From positions 186,001 through 250,000 of the forward strand of contig NZ_CP087879.1 of the NCBI RefSeq assembly GCF_021442325.1: a stretch of 64,000 nt of DNA, given 5' to 3'. A program made the translations under genes and the position numbers. Source of the stretch: Agromyces marinus (GTDB taxonomy: Bacteria; Actinomycetota; Actinomycetes; Actinomycetales; Microbacteriaceae). This document shows positions 34,958-42,877 of this stretch, one piece after another; position 1 is the first letter of the stretch; every line of letters begins with the position of its first letter. Under the pieces are notes generated by a model. The model saw nothing but the letters and a program-made list of their open reading frames with translations, made no database searches and was not told where the DNA came from.

Positions 34958-35640
34958 GCGGCGCGCACGCCGCGAGCACGCCGCGGGTCGACCTCGTGCT
35001 CCCGTGCCTCGACGAGGAGCGGGCCCTGCCGTGGGTGCTCGAACGGGTCCCCGACGGAGTCCGGGCGATCGTGGTCGACAACGGATCGACCGACCGATCG
35101 GCCGAGATCGCACGAGAACTCGGCGCCACGGTCGTCACGGAGTCGCGGCGCGGATTCGGAGCGGCCGCGCACGCGGGGCTCGAGGCTGCGACGGCCCCGT
35201 TCGTGGCGTTCTGCGACGCCGACGCGTCGCTCGACCCGGGCGACCTGCCCCGACTGCTGCGACTCGTCGAACGCGGCGAGGCCGACCTGGTGCTCGGCCG
35301 GCGCCGCCCGACGGAGCACTCCGCCTGGCCCGCTCATGCACGACTGGCCAACCGCGTGCTCGCGCGACGCATGACGGCCCGCACGGGAACGCCGCTGCAC
35401 GACCTCGGGCCGTTGCGCGTCGCCGCCACCGAGCGGCTGCGCGCGCTCGGCCTCCGCGACCGTCGCAGCGGGTACCCGCTGGAGATGGTCCTGCGTGCCG
35501 CGGCCGACGGATGGCGCATCCGCGAGGTCGACGTCCCGTACCGTCCGCGCGAGGGACGCTCCAAGGTCACGGGCACCCTCCGCGGCACGGTGATCGCGGC
35601 CCGCGACATGTCGCGCATCCTCGCCGAGGTGCACGCGTGA
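34954..35640 (+). CDS. GT2-family glycosyltransferase
   Basis: 228 residues, single GT-A domain: VDLVLPCLDEERALPWVLER, IVVDNGSTDRSAEIARELGA, FCDADASLDPGDLP with the metal-binding DAD, and a C-terminal VDVPYRPREGRSKVTGTLRG. No membrane helices. The size and EGRSKVTG tail resemble the small DPM-like and rSAM-associated transferase groups. GTG start overlaps the stop of the epimerase gene (GTGA). Confidence 0.87.
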   Translation: MSGAHAASTPRVDLVLPCLDEERALPWVLERVPDGVRAIVVDNGSTDRSAEIARELGATVVTESRRGFGAAAHAGLEAATAPFVAFCDADASLDPGDLPRLLRLVERGEADLVLGRRRPTEHSAWPAHARLANRVLARRMTARTGTPLHDLGPLRVAATERLRALGLRDRRSGYPLEMVLRAAADGWRIREVDVPYRPREGRSKVTGTLRGTVIAARDMSRILAEVHA

Positions 35641-36299
35641 GCGCCGTCGCGATCATCGCCAAGCAGTGCCGGCCGGGTCGGGTGAAGACCCGGCTCTCCC
35701 CGCCGTTCACGCCCGAACAGGCGGCGGGGCTCGCCGAGGCGGCGCTCGTCGACACGCTCGACACGGTCGCGGCGCTCCCGGTCGAGCGGCGCATCCTCTA
35801 CTTCGCTGGCGACGCGCCGCCGCGCGCCGCCAGCGGGTTCGAACTCATGGCGCAGCCGGGCGGCGGCCTCGACGAACGGCTGGCGCACCTGTTCGACGTG
35901 ATCGAAGAGCCGTTGCTGCTCCTCGGCATGGACACGCCGCAGGTGCGCGGCGACGATGTCGCCGCGGTGTTCGAGGGGTTCGGGGCTGCCGTCGGGATCG
36001 GGCCTGCCTCCGCCTCGCTGGGGCACGACGCCTGGCTGGGGCCCGCCGCCGACGGCGGCTTCTGGGCGCTCGCGATGGGCGAACCCGACGGCTCGCTCAT
36101 CCGCGGCGTCCCCATGTCGCGTGCGGACACGGGCCGGCTCCAACTCGCCCGGCTCGAGGCGTCGGGGCGAGCAGTCGGCCTGCTGGGCGAGCTCGCCGAC
36201 GTCGACACGGCGGCCACGGCGGCATCCGTCGCGCTCGCCGCACCCGACTCGCGATTCGCCCGCCTGCACGCCGAGTTCACCGCGGGGGTGCAGGTATGA
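35637..36299 (+). CDS. DUF2064 / TIGR04282-like transferase
   Basis: 220 residues. AIIAKQCRPGRVKTRLSPPFTPEQAAGLAEA is the family opening, LLLLGMDTPQV stands at the G-x-D-x-P nucleotide-sugar position, and LGPAADGGFWALAMGEPDG is the second signature. The fold is GT-A/nucleotidyltransferase-like and the reaction is unknown. In other bacteria this family often pairs with a small GT2 protein, as here. GTGA coupling upstream, ATGA coupling downstream. Confidence 0.85.
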   Translation: MSAVAIIAKQCRPGRVKTRLSPPFTPEQAAGLAEAALVDTLDTVAALPVERRILYFAGDAPPRAASGFELMAQPGGGLDERLAHLFDVIEEPLLLLGMDTPQVRGDDVAAVFEGFGAAVGIGPASASLGHDAWLGPAADGGFWALAMGEPDGSLIRGVPMSRADTGRLQLARLEASGRAVGLLGELADVDTAATAASVALAAPDSRFARLHAEFTAGVQV

Positions 36300-37099
36300 G
36301 CGTCCCGCCGCTGCGTCGGACCGGCCCGCCCGCAGGGGGGATCGGGCCCTCGGGTCGTGCGGACTTCGGCACGGGCGGCGGCGATCCGTGGCCGCGCCTC
36401 CTGCGGCAGGCGGGCCGGCACCTCGGGCCGCTCACGCTCAGGGGTCCCGACGGCACCACGCACGACCTGCCGGCGGACCGGTGGGCGGATGCGGCCGGCG
36501 TAGCCGACCACTCGGTGCTCGACCGGGCGGTCGGCCCCGTGCTCGACGTGGGCTGCGGGCCGGGGCGGATGCTGCACGCCGCGGCCGCACGCGCCATCCC
36601 CGCCGTCGGGATCGATGTCGTGCCGCACGCCGTCGCCCGGGCGCGCGGCGCCGGCGGGCTCGCCCTGCACCGTTCGGTGTTCGCCCGGCTGCCGCTCGAG
36701 GGCCGGTGGCGGAGCGTGCTGCTCATGGACGGCAACATCGGCATCGGCGGCGACCCGTCGGCACTCCTGCACCGGTGCGGGGGCCTGGCCGGCGACGGCG
36801 GCACGGTGCTCGTCGAGGTCGAGGCCGACCCCGGTCTCGCGATCATCGGCGACTGCACGGTCGTCGACGGCGCCGGCCGCGAGAGCGCGCCGTTCGCGTG
36901 GGCGCGGGTCGGGCGTTCCGCGATCCGCGAGGTCGCGGCCGACGCGGGACTCACGGTCGTCGAGCAGTGGGAGTCGGTGGGGCGTCACTTCGTGCGCATC
37001 GCCCGGCCCCTGCGCACGACTTCGGCGCGGGAGCGGACGAGGGCGTTCGCGGCGACGGCCACGACGACCGCCCAGATCACCGCGAGCGCGATTCCGTAG
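36296..37099 (+). CDS. Class I SAM-dependent methyltransferase
   Basis: 267 residues. PVLDVGCGPGRMLHAAAARA is motif I, VGIDVVPHAVARAR motif II and LLMDGNIGIGGDPSALLHR the later acidic block. GDGGTVLVEVEADPG follows. The N-terminal 80 residues have a Pro/Gly-rich start and a DPWPRLLRQAGRHLGPLTL segment. The substrate is unknown. Last gene of the plus-strand run. Its 3' 115 bp overlap the convergent membrane-protein gene, so the final 38 residues are read from DNA that also encodes that protein's tail. Confidence 0.82.
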   Translation: MSVPPLRRTGPPAGGIGPSGRADFGTGGGDPWPRLLRQAGRHLGPLTLRGPDGTTHDLPADRWADAAGVADHSVLDRAVGPVLDVGCGPGRMLHAAAARAIPAVGIDVVPHAVARARGAGGLALHRSVFARLPLEGRWRSVLLMDGNIGIGGDPSALLHRCGGLAGDGGTVLVEVEADPGLAIIGDCTVVDGAGRESAPFAWARVGRSAIREVAADAGLTVVEQWESVGRHFVRIARPLRTTSARERTRAFAATATTTAQITASAIP

Positions 37100-37437
37100 G
37101 ACCCGACCAGGATCGTCGGATTCGGATTGCCGAGCGTCGACGCGACGAGCGCGGGCACGGTGATCGCGGTGAGCACCGCCCCGACGACGAGCGCCCCCTG
37201 CGCGACCGCGACCCCGCGGCGACCGAGCCGATCGCGCACGCGTTCGGCGCCGAGGCCGATCGCGACGACGATCGGCGCGAGCACGCCGTCGTGCAGCAGG
37301 ATCGCCGCGGCCACCCACACGCCGATCCCGAGCCATCGCGAGGGGGCGATCCCGGTGAGGATGAGCAGCCCGCCGATCCCGAGCAGTGCGAGCCCGCCGG
37401 CGATCAGGATGCCGCGTGCCTTCGTCATCCGGGTCAT
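36985..37437 (-). CDS. Small integral membrane protein, unknown function
   Basis: 150 residues with four predicted membrane helices (GILIAGGLALLGIGGLLILT, LGIGVWVAAAILLHDGVLAP, VAQGALVVGAVLTAITVPAL, VGSYGIALAVIWAVVVAVAA) and a basic cytoplasmic tail. The ATG at 37437 overlaps the stop of the molybdoenzyme gene (ATGA), so the two are translated together. It may be a membrane partner of that enzyme. No family recognised. Confidence 0.75.
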   Translation of the reverse strand: MTRMTKARGILIAGGLALLGIGGLLILTGIAPSRWLGIGVWVAAAILLHDGVLAPIVVAIGLGAERVRDRLGRRGVAVAQGALVVGAVLTAITVPALVASTLGNPNPTILVGSYGIALAVIWAVVVAVAANALVRSRAEVVRRGRAMRTK

Positions 37438-38624
37438 GCGGTCACCTCGATGCGCCGCAGCCACTTCGTCTGCATGACGCCCGGACGCCCGGGCGCGATG
37501 AGCCGCGCCGGGAACCCGTGGTCGACGTGGAGGGGGCCGCCGTTGAGCTCGAGTGCGACGAGGGTGAGCGGGTCGCGCGCGTAGTGCGGCGGCATCTCGG
37601 TGCGGGCGAACGCGCCGCGCTCCTGCAGGCTCTCGAATCCGACGGGGGCGTTCGGCTCGCCGGCATCCGCTTCGGCGAGCAGGTCGACCAGTCGCACGCC
37701 CCGCCACGTCGCCGACTGGCTCCACCCCTCCACGCACGCGATGGGCAGCACGGCCTCGGTCTGCGGCAGTGCGCGCAGCTCGTCGAGCGTGAAGTCGCGC
37801 GACCCGGCCGGGCTCGCGACCGTCAGCACCCAGTCGGGCGCGACCGCTGTCTCGGTGACGCCGGCCTGCGCCGCGGTCCGGTTGATCGGCAGGCCCTGCG
37901 GGCCGACGCCCATGCGGCGCGGCGCGAGCGCGTTGAACGGGGCCAGTACAGGCACCGACTGTCCGGCCGTCAGCAGCACAGCGGATGCCGCGGCGGTGCC
38001 GACCGTGCGGACGAAGCCGCGGCGGGTGACCGTACGGCCCGGGGCATCCGGCCGGTCGCGCGGGTCTCGCCGCCAGACGCGCACGATGACGGGCAGCTTC
38101 ACCCCGAGGTGGATGGCGAGCGCGCCGATCAGCACCCAGGCGAGTGCGAAGTGCGTGGCGCGGAACGGGAACGGGAAGACGTACCACTGCACGAGGTTCA
38201 GCAGGCCGATGGTCACCTCGACGAGTGACACGCCCACGAGCACCGCGATCGACGCGCGTTCGAGCGCGTGCCCGACCGACCGCACCGGCGGCCACGCGAA
38301 CAGTCGGGGATAGACCGACCACAGCTTCGCGAGCAGCAGCGGCACGGCCGCGGTTCCGGCGATGACGTGCAGACCCTGCGTGACGCGGTACAGACTGACG
38401 GGGCGCGCGGGCATGGGCAGCCAGGGCAGCGGGTTCTGCAGCAGGTGGCTGTAGATGCCCGTGGCGAAGCAGATGAGGAACGCGGCGCCGAGCAGGCGGC
38501 CGATGACGACGGTGGTGCGGGCGGATTTCACCGGCGGGTCGGATGCCGCGTCGTGCGCCCCGCGCGCGAGCGGTTCGAGCCGTTCGGCGATGCGGGCCGA
38601 GGCGCGTTCGGTGAAGCCGGCCAT
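37434..38624 (-). CDS. Molybdopterin-dependent oxidoreductase with cytochrome b-type membrane domain
   Basis: 396 residues. The N-terminal half has four membrane helices (about 37-60, 82-105, 124-148, 157-180) with histidines at 60, 86, 158 and 172 suited to haem binding. A fifth hydrophobic segment follows a TRRGFVR stretch near residue 200. The C-terminal half is a sulfite-oxidase-type molybdopterin domain with Cys297 in LPIACVEGWSQSATWRG. It probably moves electrons between a substrate on the outer face and the membrane. The substrate is unknown, since sulfite-oxidase-fold proteins also reduce methionine sulfoxide and others. Confidence 0.87.
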   Translation of the reverse strand: MAGFTERASARIAERLEPLARGAHDAASDPPVKSARTTVVIGRLLGAAFLICFATGIYSHLLQNPLPWLPMPARPVSLYRVTQGLHVIAGTAAVPLLLAKLWSVYPRLFAWPPVRSVGHALERASIAVLVGVSLVEVTIGLLNLVQWYVFPFPFRATHFALAWVLIGALAIHLGVKLPVIVRVWRRDPRDRPDAPGRTVTRRGFVRTVGTAAASAVLLTAGQSVPVLAPFNALAPRRMGVGPQGLPINRTAAQAGVTETAVAPDWVLTVASPAGSRDFTLDELRALPQTEAVLPIACVEGWSQSATWRGVRLVDLLAEADAGEPNAPVGFESLQERGAFARTEMPPHYARDPLTLVALELNGGPLHVDHGFPARLIAPGRPGVMQTKWLRRIEVTA

Positions 38625-38741
38625 GGGTCCAGTCGACCACCCGAGCGCTCCCGCCGCGAGAGTCGGAGGTTACGGTTCGCGGACGTGCGCCGTCGTCGTT
38701 CCGTAAGGTCTCCGGGCCTGTCGGGTGGGGCGCGCGCTCCG

Positions 38742-38747
38742 TAGGCT
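38742..38747 (+). promoter_or_regulatory. -10-like box of the GT-C-like gene
   Basis: TAGGCT lies 7 nt before the GTG at 38755. Confidence 0.5.
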
Positions 38748-38754
38748 CGGGGTC

Positions 38755-40104
38755 GTGCGCGAACAGCAGACCGCCCGCGGCCGGCTCGAGACCCTGGCGC
38801 CCTGGATCGGTCTCGGGGTCTCGCTCGCGCTCATCCCGCTCGCGATCATCGTCCCGCCGCTGCTCGGTCAGGACGTGAACGTCCGCTGGTTCCCGCCGCT
38901 GCACGCCGAGTGGATGCCACGGCTCGGCCCCGGCACGCTTCCGGCCGTGCTGCTCGCGATCGCGGCATCCGTCTGGGGTGGCCCGCTCGCGCGGCGGCTG
39001 CCCTGGGGCGGGCTGCTCGCGACCGCGTACGCGGCGGGGGTCGCCTGGATGGTCGCGCTCGCGACGGTCGACGGGTGGGAGGGCATCGGCAGCATCCTCG
39101 AGCACAGGTACGAGTACCTCGGCACGGCGCGTGAGGTCACCGACTTCGGTGCGACGCTGCGCGAGTACGTCAGCCGGATCCCGCTCGACTCGGAGGACAA
39201 CTGGCCCGTGCACATCGCCGGCCACCCGCCGGGCGCGCTGCTGTTCTTCGTGGTGCTCGTTCGGCTCGGCCTCGGCGGCGGCCTCGCGGCGGGGTTCGTC
39301 GTGCTGCTCGTCGGGGCGAGCGCGGCGGTCGCCGTGCTGCTGTTGCTGCGCCGGCTCGGCGCGGAGGATGCCGCCCGCCGGGCAGCGCCGTTCCTGGCCA
39401 TGGGCCCCGCTGCGATCTGGTTCGCGGTCTCGGCCGACGGGATGTTCGCCGCGGTCGCCGCGTGGGGGCTCTGCACGCTCGGGTTCGCGGCGACCGCACG
39501 CCGCCCCGGCACCATGGCCGCGTGGAGCGTGCTCGCGGGCCTCCTGCTCGGGTACTGCGTCATGATGTCGTACGGACTGCCGCTGCTCGGCATCCTCGCA
39601 CTCGCCGTGCTCGCGCTCGGACGCGACTGGCGTCCGCTGCCGATCGCCGCGGTCGCGGCGCTCGCGGTCGTGCTCGCGTTCGCCGCGTTCGGGTTCGCGT
39701 GGTGGGAGGCGTTCCCCGTGCTCGTCGAGCGCTACTGGGACGGCGTCGCGAGCCGCCGCCAGTTCACCTACTGGGTGTGGGGCAACCTCGCGGCGCTCTC
39801 GTTCAGCGCCGGACCGCTCGCGGGCGCGGCGGTCGCGACGGCGGGGGCGCGGGGCTTGTCGTGGCGGGCGCAGGCGCGGCCGGAACGCGTCGTCATCGTG
39901 CTCGCGCTCGCCGCAGCGCTCACGATCGTCGCCGCCGACCTGTCGCAGATGAGCAAGGCGGAGGTCGAGCGCATCTGGCTGCCCTTCGTGCCGTGGCTGC
40001 TCGTCGGCACCGCCCTGCTCACGGCCCGCTGGCGCCGATGGGGGTTCGCCGGTCAACTCGCCTTCGCCCTCGTCGTGCAGCACCTGCTGCTCACGAGCTG
40101 GTGA
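38755..40104 (+). CDS. Polytopic membrane protein, GT-C glycosyltransferase-like
   Basis: 449 residues, about 11 membrane helices. An early extracytoplasmic loop (about 95-145: DGWEGIGSILEHRYEYLGTA, VSRIPLDSEDNWPVHIAGHP) carries acidic residues where GT-C enzymes have their catalytic Asp/Glu, and AEVERIWLPFVPWLL near the end resembles mannosyltransferase families using polyprenyl-phosphate donors. Assignment is by layout only. The GTG start is supported by the box upstream. It reads away from the molybdoenzyme gene, 130 bp apart, and completes the cluster at 33-40 kb. Confidence 0.72.
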   Translation: MREQQTARGRLETLAPWIGLGVSLALIPLAIIVPPLLGQDVNVRWFPPLHAEWMPRLGPGTLPAVLLAIAASVWGGPLARRLPWGGLLATAYAAGVAWMVALATVDGWEGIGSILEHRYEYLGTAREVTDFGATLREYVSRIPLDSEDNWPVHIAGHPPGALLFFVVLVRLGLGGGLAAGFVVLLVGASAAVAVLLLLRRLGAEDAARRAAPFLAMGPAAIWFAVSADGMFAAVAAWGLCTLGFAATARRPGTMAAWSVLAGLLLGYCVMMSYGLPLLGILALAVLALGRDWRPLPIAAVAALAVVLAFAAFGFAWWEAFPVLVERYWDGVASRRQFTYWVWGNLAALSFSAGPLAGAAVATAGARGLSWRAQARPERVVIVLALAAALTIVAADLSQMSKAEVERIWLPFVPWLLVGTALLTARWRRWGFAGQLAFALVVQHLLLTSW

Positions 40105-40219
40105 GCGATCGCTGACTGCGTCGGTGCTCGGCATCGGCGCTCGGGAGGAGCGCCGTCAGGCGCCGAGATCGTCAACGCGGCCGCGCACGAGCCGGGGCGG
40201 CAGTTGCCTTCGCGAACCG

Positions 40220-40255
40220 GGTACCGAAGTACCGGCCTCGCGGTACCGAAGTACC
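40220..40255. repeat. Paired GGTACC hairpins, element 1
   Basis: Two copies of GGTACCGAAGTACC (40220-40233, 40242-40255), each a GGTAC/GTACC stem with a CGAA loop, at 22-bp period. A second such pair lies at 42660-42695. The surrounding gap 40105-40340 holds nothing else recognisable. Confidence 0.85.
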
Positions 40256-40340
40256 GGAGGTCGCAGAAGGGCAGTGCTCCGCGCTCGTCACCCCGTCGCC
40301 CCTCCGCGACGGCAGGCGAACCCGGCGCTCGAGGGGCGTC

Positions 40341-40925
40341 TCACAGCCGAGCGAGGGTCACCCACTGCTCGTCGACGACGTACCCGACGGATCGGTTGGC
40401 GGCGAGGCTCGCCGGGTTGTCAGCCGAGCCGCCGGTGCGGAAGACCCCGATGCCCGAGTCCGCGAGGGCGAGAACGGGTGCCGCCTTGACCGCCGCACCG
40501 ACGCCGAGCCCGCGGTGGTCCCGGGCGACCACGGTGAAGTCGGTCTCGGCGCGACGGCCGTCGATGTCGACGTACGTGACGCCGAGTGCGCGGCCGTCGA
40601 CGTCGAACAGGCCGAACGCGCGGCGTTCGGGTGAGACGCGGGCGCGCTCGGGGGTGAGTGGCTCGTGGCGCGTCGCCACCCCGCCCGGGTAGTCGGCGAG
40701 CGTCGCCGCGTCGAGTTCGAGCACAGCATGGAGGTCTGCGTCCATGACCTCGCGGACCTCGCCGACGTCGCGCACGCGGTCGACGAGTCGCTCCAGCCGG
40801 TCGCGGACCACAGTGACGCCGGTCAGCTGCGCCGCCCATGATCGAGCGGTGACGGTCCAGCCGTCGGCCTGCAGCGCCGCAGCGCGCGGATCATCGGCGC
40901 GGAGGACGACGGGTTCGTTCGGCAT
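40341..40925 (-). CDS. GNAT-family N-acetyltransferase
   Basis: 194 residues. One GNAT domain: a long helical start (VMDADLHAVLELDAATLADY), FGLFDVDGRALGVTYVDIDG strands, TDFTVVARDHRGLGVGAAVK with the acetyl-CoA loop (R-x-x-G-x-G/A), and DNPASLAANRSVGYVVDEQW near the end, as in the mycothiol-synthase-like group. Acceptor unknown. The ATG at 40925 was chosen because MPNEPVVLRADD fits a domain start. It lies between the GGTACC element and the 72-bp repeat copy. Confidence 0.85.
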   Translation of the reverse strand: MPNEPVVLRADDPRAAALQADGWTVTARSWAAQLTGVTVVRDRLERLVDRVRDVGEVREVMDADLHAVLELDAATLADYPGGVATRHEPLTPERARVSPERRAFGLFDVDGRALGVTYVDIDGRRAETDFTVVARDHRGLGVGAAVKAAPVLALADSGIGVFRTGGSADNPASLAANRSVGYVVDEQWVTLARL

Positions 40926-40963
40926 CCGCTCATTCTCGCCGATCGCAGCCGAAGGACCGGCGT

Positions 40964-41035
40964 TCAGGACAACGGCACCACGCACGACGGCGCGCGCAGC
41001 GCGAGCGCCTCGCGCACCGCGCCCGTGACGAGGTC
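40964..41035 (-). repeat. 72-bp repeat, copy A (detached 3' end of a lactonase gene)
   Basis: Aligns in frame, without gaps, with the last 24 codons of the lactonase gene (42806-42877), differing at 6 of 72 positions. Read on the minus strand it encodes [21 protein letters not shown] and a stop, with no gene attached. Confidence 0.85.
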
Positions 41036-41086
41036 CCGAGGGGCAAGATGGTGTGAACCGAAACGAGGGGATCGAGCAATACGGAT

Positions 41087-41680
41087 GTGAGCCCCGACAA
41101 CGAGGTGATTGAGCGGTCGGCCCGAGAGCCGGCCGCCTTCGCGATGCTGTTCGACCGTCACGCGAAGGCCGTGTACCGGTATGTCGCGCAACGGTTGGGC
41201 GACCAGGTCGCGGATGACGTGATGTCGGAGACCTTCCTCGTGGCGTTCGAGCGGCGGTCGTCGTTCGACCTCGAGGTCGGCGATGCCAGGCCATGGCTCC
41301 TCGGTATCGCGACGCGGCTGATGCGGAAGCATGCGCGGGTGGAGGCGGTGGCGTGGAAGGGGATGTCCGCCGACCTGGCAGCGCGGATCGCGCCGGACTT
41401 CATCGAGCAGGTGGGTTCCCGCATCGACGCCGAGCGGCTGACCCGGCGCCTGGGGAACGCGCTCCGCAGGCTGTCGGAGGCGGATCGCGACACGTTGCTG
41501 CTGTACGCGTGGGGCGATCTGAACTACGCGTCGATCGCCGCGGCGATGCGGGTGCCGGTCGGAACGGTGCGCTCACGACTCAACCGCGCGCGGCGGCAGC
41601 TCCGCCGCGCCGCGGGACTCGGCACCCTCGAACAGGAGACGGAACATGGACGAACTGACACTGCTCCGCAGCACTCGTGA
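41087..41680 (+). CDS. ECF-type RNA polymerase sigma factor
   Basis: 197 residues. Region 2: AFAMLFDRHAKAVYRYVAQR, DQVADDVMSETFLVAFERRS, ARPWLLGIATRLMRKH. Region 4: ALRRLSEADRDTLLLYAWGD, NYASIAAAMRVPVGTVRSRL, NRARRQLRR. It would direct RNA polymerase to a small regulon. GTG start at 41087 with poor ribosome-binding signal. The next gene overlaps it by 35 bp and is probably a membrane partner. Together they lie between the two lactonase-end repeats. Confidence 0.92.
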   Translation: MSPDNEVIERSAREPAAFAMLFDRHAKAVYRYVAQRLGDQVADDVMSETFLVAFERRSSFDLEVGDARPWLLGIATRLMRKHARVEAVAWKGMSADLAARIAPDFIEQVGSRIDAERLTRRLGNALRRLSEADRDTLLLYAWGDLNYASIAAAMRVPVGTVRSRLNRARRQLRRAAGLGTLEQETEHGRTDTAPQHS

Positions 41681-42623
41681 CGACGACCGCGAACCCAGCC
41701 CCGAGGCCCTCACGGCCGCGCGCGCGGCGCTGCTCGCCCGAGTGGCCGACGAGGTCTCGGGCACGTCGAGTGCGAGGCCGGCTGAGCACCGGCGACGGTG
41801 GCTGCCACGCCTGACGTGGGTGGGCGTCGGCGTCGCGGCGACACTGACCGGGGTGCTCGTCGCGGGGAACGTGAGCTTGAACGCTTCGACGGCGTACGCG
41901 AGCGACGTGCTCCGCACCGCAGCGGCCGAGACCGGGCGGTATGCCGATCTCGTTCCCGGTTCCGGCGAGTACCTCCGCTCCCGCACGCATGCGCGCTGGC
42001 AGGTCTGCTCGGGCAGCGAAGACACCGCGAAGGTCGTCTGCGAGCCGAATGACCAGATCCTCGACGTGTACATGCCGGCCGACCCCACCGCCGAGTGGGT
42101 GCTGTACCGCGATTGGGGCAGCATGCAGGGAGTACTCACCGGAGAGTCGATCGAGACGGCACGAGCCGCCGACGGGCGGTTCTACGGACCCGAGAGCCCG
42201 TGGGTACGGGTGGACTACGCCGATATCCCGACGAACGGTGCGGCGGCCTACGCCTGGATCGACGAGCAGTACACCGGCGGCTCCGCCTCCCGTGACGAGG
42301 ACAACTTCGTCCGGATCGCGGACATCCTCCGTTCGGGGCTCGTCCCGGCGGCCCCACGAGCCGCGCTCCTCGATGCCCTGTCGCGTATTCCCGGTGTGAC
42401 CGCGACCGACGACATCGCGAACCTCGATGGCGTGACCGGGGTCGCGATCGGCCGGAACGAACCGTTCCGCGCCGGCGAGCGCCAGGAGATCATCATCGAC
42501 CCGGATACCGGGCTCGTGATCGGGGAGCGTCGACTCGCGGGGGCGACGATCTTCGGCTGGACCTTCGGCGAGGAGACCGAGCTCACCGCGGTCGAGTCGA
42601 CCATCGTCGACACCGCACCGTGA
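41646..42623 (+). CDS. CU044_5270-like membrane protein paired with the sigma factor
   Basis: 325 residues. An acidic, helical cytoplasmic start (MDELTLLRSTRDDDREPSPE) is followed by one membrane segment (about 55-75, TWVGVGVAATLTGVLVAGNV) and a large outer domain with two cysteines and repeated aromatic strands. This is the layout of the CU044_5270 family, commonly encoded directly after an ECF sigma gene. An anti-sigma or signal-sensing role is inferred from that position. No zinc-binding anti-sigma motif is visible. Confidence 0.78.
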   Translation: MDELTLLRSTRDDDREPSPEALTAARAALLARVADEVSGTSSARPAEHRRRWLPRLTWVGVGVAATLTGVLVAGNVSLNASTAYASDVLRTAAAETGRYADLVPGSGEYLRSRTHARWQVCSGSEDTAKVVCEPNDQILDVYMPADPTAEWVLYRDWGSMQGVLTGESIETARAADGRFYGPESPWVRVDYADIPTNGAAAYAWIDEQYTGGSASRDEDNFVRIADILRSGLVPAAPRAALLDALSRIPGVTATDDIANLDGVTGVAIGRNEPFRAGERQEIIIDPDTGLVIGERRLAGATIFGWTFGEETELTAVESTIVDTAP

Positions 42624-42659
42624 GCCGTGAGCCGCGCGGCAGCCTCGGTATCAGGGCGC

Positions 42660-42695
42660 GGTACCGGTGTACCGGCGCGGCGGTACCGAAGTACC
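42660..42695. repeat. Paired GGTACC hairpins, element 2
   Basis: GGTACCGGTGTACC (42660-42673) and GGTACCGAAGTACC (42682-42695), the same 22-bp period and 8-bp GC-rich spacer as at 40220-40255. Confidence 0.85.
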
Positions 42696-42789
42696 GGGCG
42701 ATTGCGCGGGCGTGTTCCCCTGCGGGCCGCAACCGCGGTCCCGATACGCCGATGGCGGCGTCGGCCAGGCCGATGGACGCTGTCGGCGC

Positions 42790-42806
42790 AGGCGGAAGCG
42801 CCGCCT
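42790..42806 (-). terminator. Hairpin at the end of the lactonase operon
   Basis: AGGCGG (42790-42795) and CCGCCT (42801-42806) form a perfect short stem around AAGCG, touching the lactonase stop codon. Confidence 0.4.
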
Positions 42807-42877
42807 CAGGCGAGCGGCACCACGCACGACGGCGCGCGCAGCGCGAGCGCCTCGCGCAGTGCGCCCGTGACCAGGTC
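42806..42877 (-). repeat. 72-bp repeat, copy B (3' end of the lactonase gene)
   Basis: In-frame counterpart of 40964-41035 (66 of 72 positions identical), here as the genuine 3' end of the lactonase gene, beginning at its stop codon. Confidence 0.85.

Noticed and set aside
40964-41332. A small minus-strand gene ending in VVPLS
   Set aside because: Only its last 24 codons resemble a protein (the lactonase end). The rest is antisense to the sigma gene, so it is treated as a detached gene end.
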